Source: Kryptolebias marmoratus
Taxonomy: Eukaryota > Chordata > Actinopteri > Cyprinodontiformes > Rivulidae
Reading direction: 5' to 3'
NCBI RefSeq assembly: GCF_001649575.2
Contig: NC_051443.1
Coordinates: forward strand, 5,925,435 to 5,989,434
DNA length: 64,000 nt
Both the position numbers and the translations under genes were made by a program. Position 1 is the first letter of the stretch; every line of letters starts with the position of its first letter. The notes below the pieces were generated by a model, which searched no databases, was not told the DNA's origin, and saw only the letters and a list, made by a program, of their open reading frames with translations. This document shows positions 60,521 to 64,000 of this stretch, one piece after another.

Positions 60521-63500
60521 ATGGCTCAAAGCAGTTACATCCTGAGAAATGTGTCAGGTAACTATTATTGATATTATGCTAATAACCATAACATTACATT
60601 AACATTACAACTTGTAATAAAATATGTTTTTGCATGTTCTGCACAAAACAGTTCTAACCTATTTTTTTAAAGCATGTTAAATTATCAGTTTTAGTCTAAA
60701 CTTATAAAGAAGCTAAGTTTTTCACAAGTGGCTGATGTTACCATTTAAATATAGACTAAATGAATACCAATGAACTGTTTCAATCAGTTGCTCTACTTTT
60801 TTCTTTTTGCTTTTTTTTACTTGCTGGCCAAAATATTCAGATGGATGTCTGTGGTTAAACAACCTGCCAAGAGAATGGTTGAGAATTTACAGGGAGAGTT
60901 GCAGCGTAATTATAGAGTGCCTTCAGTCTATGTAGAGAAACGTACCGTTTGGGGAAAAAGTGGCTGCTCAAAACAGTGTCTGCGAGTGGAAAGTCCTCCT
61001 CTGTCCCTCCTCCTTTGGAGGAAAAGCTGAGAGATTATAGTCAGAAGCATTTGAGGTGAAGGAAGACTTTAGACTGAATAGAAATATTCACTGAGGAACA
61101 TATACTGAGGTAAGAATAAAAAAATAAAACTGTAAAACTAGAATATAGGAGAAAAGAGAAAAGAGTACTAGATTGTGTTTAAAATGTATGAATAGGATGT
61201 TCAGAACTTGTTTATATTTTCAACATTGATGTGTTTAGATTTATAGTAAATTTTAAACTAAATGAATTCTTTATCACATACTGTATGTGCTTTTTTCTTC
61301 TTTTTTATACAATTGTACTTGTGTAAGGCTTGTATCTCACCAGGCTGACTGATGGAGACTAGTTGGTGCAAAAGAAAAGAAAGGAAATGGGCAAATTTTC
61401 AGTTTCAGTCTCACTTAATTGTGACTGAAGTGTTTGCGACCAGCGAGTGGTACAGACGCATTTTGAGCAGCAAATTTTTGAACAACCACAATCCATTTTT
61501 GTCTGTGCGACTTGCAAATCTGTAGTTTAGGTCATGCACATTATTTTGTCGCCCACATCATACCCACTTTGCCAAATGCCTCCATGATGATGCCTCATGA
61601 CAGAATTTAATTTACTGGAGTATTTTTTATGAAAATAGGCAGATTTGGGCTGATACTAATTATATTTAAAAATAATTATTTATTTAGCGTGGTTTTTAGA
61701 CTGAGACATTTGGGGCTGTAGTCTAAGATGTTTTCTGTCATACAAAAAACTTCCAGGTATCAAAATACAACTTTAGCAGTCTAGAATTTACAAAAACAAA
61801 ATTGAGAAGGCATCAAACTGAGTTTAAGATGCCTGCTACAATTCTGTGACAATTTTGAGAAAACATTTGCTGCACAAATTATTTGAACTTCTTCAAAATT
61901 CAAGCAATACAACTGTGAGCCTCTGTGATACACAATAGGTCATTTAAAACCCTTGAAATGTTTCAAGACATTTTGGAGACTCTTGCAAAAGCCGTTTGCC
62001 AACTGGCCCCTTCAACAGCTGCATCCCAGTGAGATACTACTCTAAGAATGTAAAATTAAATCTTTTCCTCTGTTGGTCCAACAGGTCAAAACACTGAGGA
62101 GTACATTCCAAACTACTCAGGGATTGATTATATGTATCAGCTGGATTTGGACAATAACCAAAACGGCATCACCATTAAGCGACTAAGCCTGAAAAGGAGG
62201 CCCAGAGTGGCTCTCAATAATGGGGAAAAACCACAAAGTGGCTTGTGGAAGTCTGCAGAGTCTTTGTCATTATCTGGAAGTGATGATACAAGATCTATGG
62301 GCATGTATTCTGTATCAAAAGGTAAACCTCCTCTTCCTCCATCACACAGTTCTTTATTGGACAGCAAACCTTCCAAGATTGAAATTCCTGGCACCTCTCA
62401 GAAACTTCCTGAGTCAATGCCTAGACAGCCTGAAAGATATCAACCTTCACAAAAACAAAATCCTGTGACAGAACAGACAACCATGGAGACCCACAAAAAC
62501 TTCAGTCAAGATGTCGCAAGCCGGTGCCCACCTCAGCCCCTTCCCCGTCGTCGACTGGCTAGCTTTGGAGGTATGAGTACCCCTGGATCACTTTCACCCT
62601 TCACTGGCCTGGGTGCCTATAATCAGAACAACAATGGGAACAAGCCTGCTGCTGATATGAGTGCCCATCTCAGCTCATCCTTAGGAAGTAGAGGCAGTAC
62701 TGGCTCCCTGAAAATGAGCCCACAAAGTTCTGGCAGATCTACTCCAGTTACAAGCCTTGGGTCGATGCAGCTTCAGCATGTTCGTGACCAGATGGTGGTA
62801 GCTCTAGAAAAGCTGAAGGAGCTAGAGGAACAGGTAAAGATCATTCCTATCCTCCAGGTAAAAATCTCTGTCCTTCAGGAAGAAAAGAGGCAACTGGTTT
62901 TTCAGCTAAAAAACCAGAGCGGCAATGAGGATATGACCTGGAAAAGACCACATGGTGCAGAACAGTCTGACTCTGAGAATAGGGTGAGCACAGATCCCGA
63001 ACTTAAAGATGTTGGGAAAGATGACTGTACTGACTTTAGAGAGTTCAAGAAACTATTGGAGGAAATGCAGGCATTGGAAAGAACCATCAAAAATAGGCAA
63101 TTGCAAGTATGTAATGAAAAAGGCCATAGCGCCTTGCAAAATAAGTTGACTAAGTCTGTTGCTGTCGGAACTGATGTAAGTGTGGATATGACTGTGTCTA
63201 AAACCTCTAAAGTAAACAAATATGCATTCACTGATCAGATAAAGACAAATTCCATTGCAACCGAAGTGACAGAGGTTAATCTTGGACTTTACTCAGAACA
63301 AGAGGCAGAGCTTGAAGCCCAGAGACTACTAAACAGTGCCCTAAGGGAGAAAATTTGCCAGTTAGAAGCAGAGTTGAAAGAATCAGCTCTCCAAACTGAG
63401 TTGACTCATTTGAAACTGGAACTTTACACTGCAGGAGCCAGGAACCGAGTTGACAAGGCCTGTTTAGCTAGGCCATTCACTGTCAGCATGGGCACAGAAA

Positions 63501-64000
63501 CAAAGCTGTCCTCAAACAGCCAGGGGGTAGGTAACCACATAGAGTTTCGAGATGCCAGCACAGGAGAGACAATACAGGTCAAAAGTGTGGGAGTATCTTG
63601 TGAGCCTACGATGAAGAACATTTGCATTGGCCCAGATGTGCCCAACAACCACTGGGAGATCAGGGAGCGAGTGGAGACCAGAGAAAAGGCTGTGGGGATC
63701 CAAGCTTCCACCAGAACACAAGGAACTGTGACAGAGATAAAGCTGTGCGATGCAGAATGCAACACAGAAGAACCAGTAGAGAATCTAGAGTGTAAGAAAG
63801 AAAAGATTAAGTGTCAATCAATGATTCATGGGGATTATTCTATCAACATGACTATTTGTGAGGCAAAGCAAAAGGTTTCCCAAGGTTTTTCCTCCGACTT
63901 GTTTAAAGGAGTTGATCTGGGAATCATGGCAACACCCCAAACAGCTTCACAACTCACCAACACTGTATCCAGTTCAGTGTCTCGTTTTACCAACACTAGC
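60521..64000 (+). CDS. kank1: KANK1 (KN motif and ankyrin repeat protein), 5' part
   Basis: Coding exons 60521-60557 (start ATG; exon begins at 60471 after TTGACAG) and 62085 to beyond the window end, joined in phase 1; 650 codons are visible. N-terminus [20 protein letters not shown]. Then a reduced KN motif ([20 protein letters not shown]), [24 protein letters not shown], a serine-rich linker, and the liprin-binding coiled coil [20 protein letters not shown] with [21 protein letters not shown] second coiled coil follows ([20 protein letters not shown]), then GVSCEP...WEIRERVE segments matching human KANK1. The ankyrin repeats lie downstream. KANK proteins bind talin at focal-adhesion rims and recruit cortical microtubule complexes and KIF21A. 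Which teleost paralogue (1a/1b) cannot be told. Confidence 0.9.
60835..61108 (+). other. Possible alternative noncoding exon in kank1 intron
   Basis: Preceded by AAAATATTCAG and ending in a strong donor (ATACTGAG/GTAAGA, 61108/61109). It is open in one frame but without a start that would join the main frame cleanly. It may be an alternative 5' exon; weak evidence. Confidence 0.25.

Noticed and set aside
62137..63765. Minus-strand open frames of up to 113 codons
   Set aside because: Antisense of the large kank1 exon.

Overview
This window is genomic DNA of a ray-finned fish, probably a percomorph teleost. Genes are intron-split with GT/AG borders, the background is AT-rich, and the repeats are typical of teleosts: L2-type LINE tails, Tc1 relics, hAT-type MITEs, a Penelope-like element and GGAT-tailed retroposons. 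Genus and species cannot be told from the sequence. There is no sign of bacterial or viral origin.

Layout. (1) 742-3478, + strand: the last three coding exons of an immunoglobulin-domain type I membrane receptor whose tail is rich in tyrosine motifs; its 5' exons lie before the window. (2) 3.5-12 kb: intergenic, mostly old repeats including two Tc1 relics. (3) 12251-21913, - strand: complete coding region of dab2 (Disabled-2, an endocytic adaptor) in 13 coding exons, with a probable CpG-rich 5' exon/promoter near 25.3-25.5 kb. A 359-bp near-perfect palindrome sits just upstream. (4) 34814-43816, + strand: complete coding region of complement component c9 in 11 coding exons, divergent from dab2. 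(5) 44-50 kb: intergenic, with a small transmembrane ORF and an L2-type LINE that holds an assembly gap. (6) 50169-54019, - strand: complete fructose-1,6-bisphosphatase (fbp1) in 7 exons. (7) 54.5-55.9 kb: a broken Penelope-like retroelement with a GIY-YIG-type C-terminus. (8) 57.2-64 kb, + strand: 5' part of kank1, with an NRF1-type promoter palindrome, a first exon, a short start exon and a very large coding exon cut by the window end.

All splice borders given for dab2, c9 and fbp1 were read by hand; they keep one continuous frame and give 765, 588 and 337 residues, close to the lengths expected for these families. The genes do not form an operon. They share location rather than pathway: dab2 and c9 are also neighbours in mammals, fbp1 is gluconeogenic, and kank1 is a talin/cortex scaffold.

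The most interesting points: the dab2 DPF (AP2-binding) motifs each carry single-residue changes; the kank1 KN motif lacks the conserved talin-binding stretch; the receptor tail has three YxN motifs; a very abundant unclassified repeat family with a subterminal hairpin has more than 20 copies here and hosts other nested elements; and there is a large palindrome with internal 40-bp repeats. I did not find convincing evidence for a wholly new biological system.
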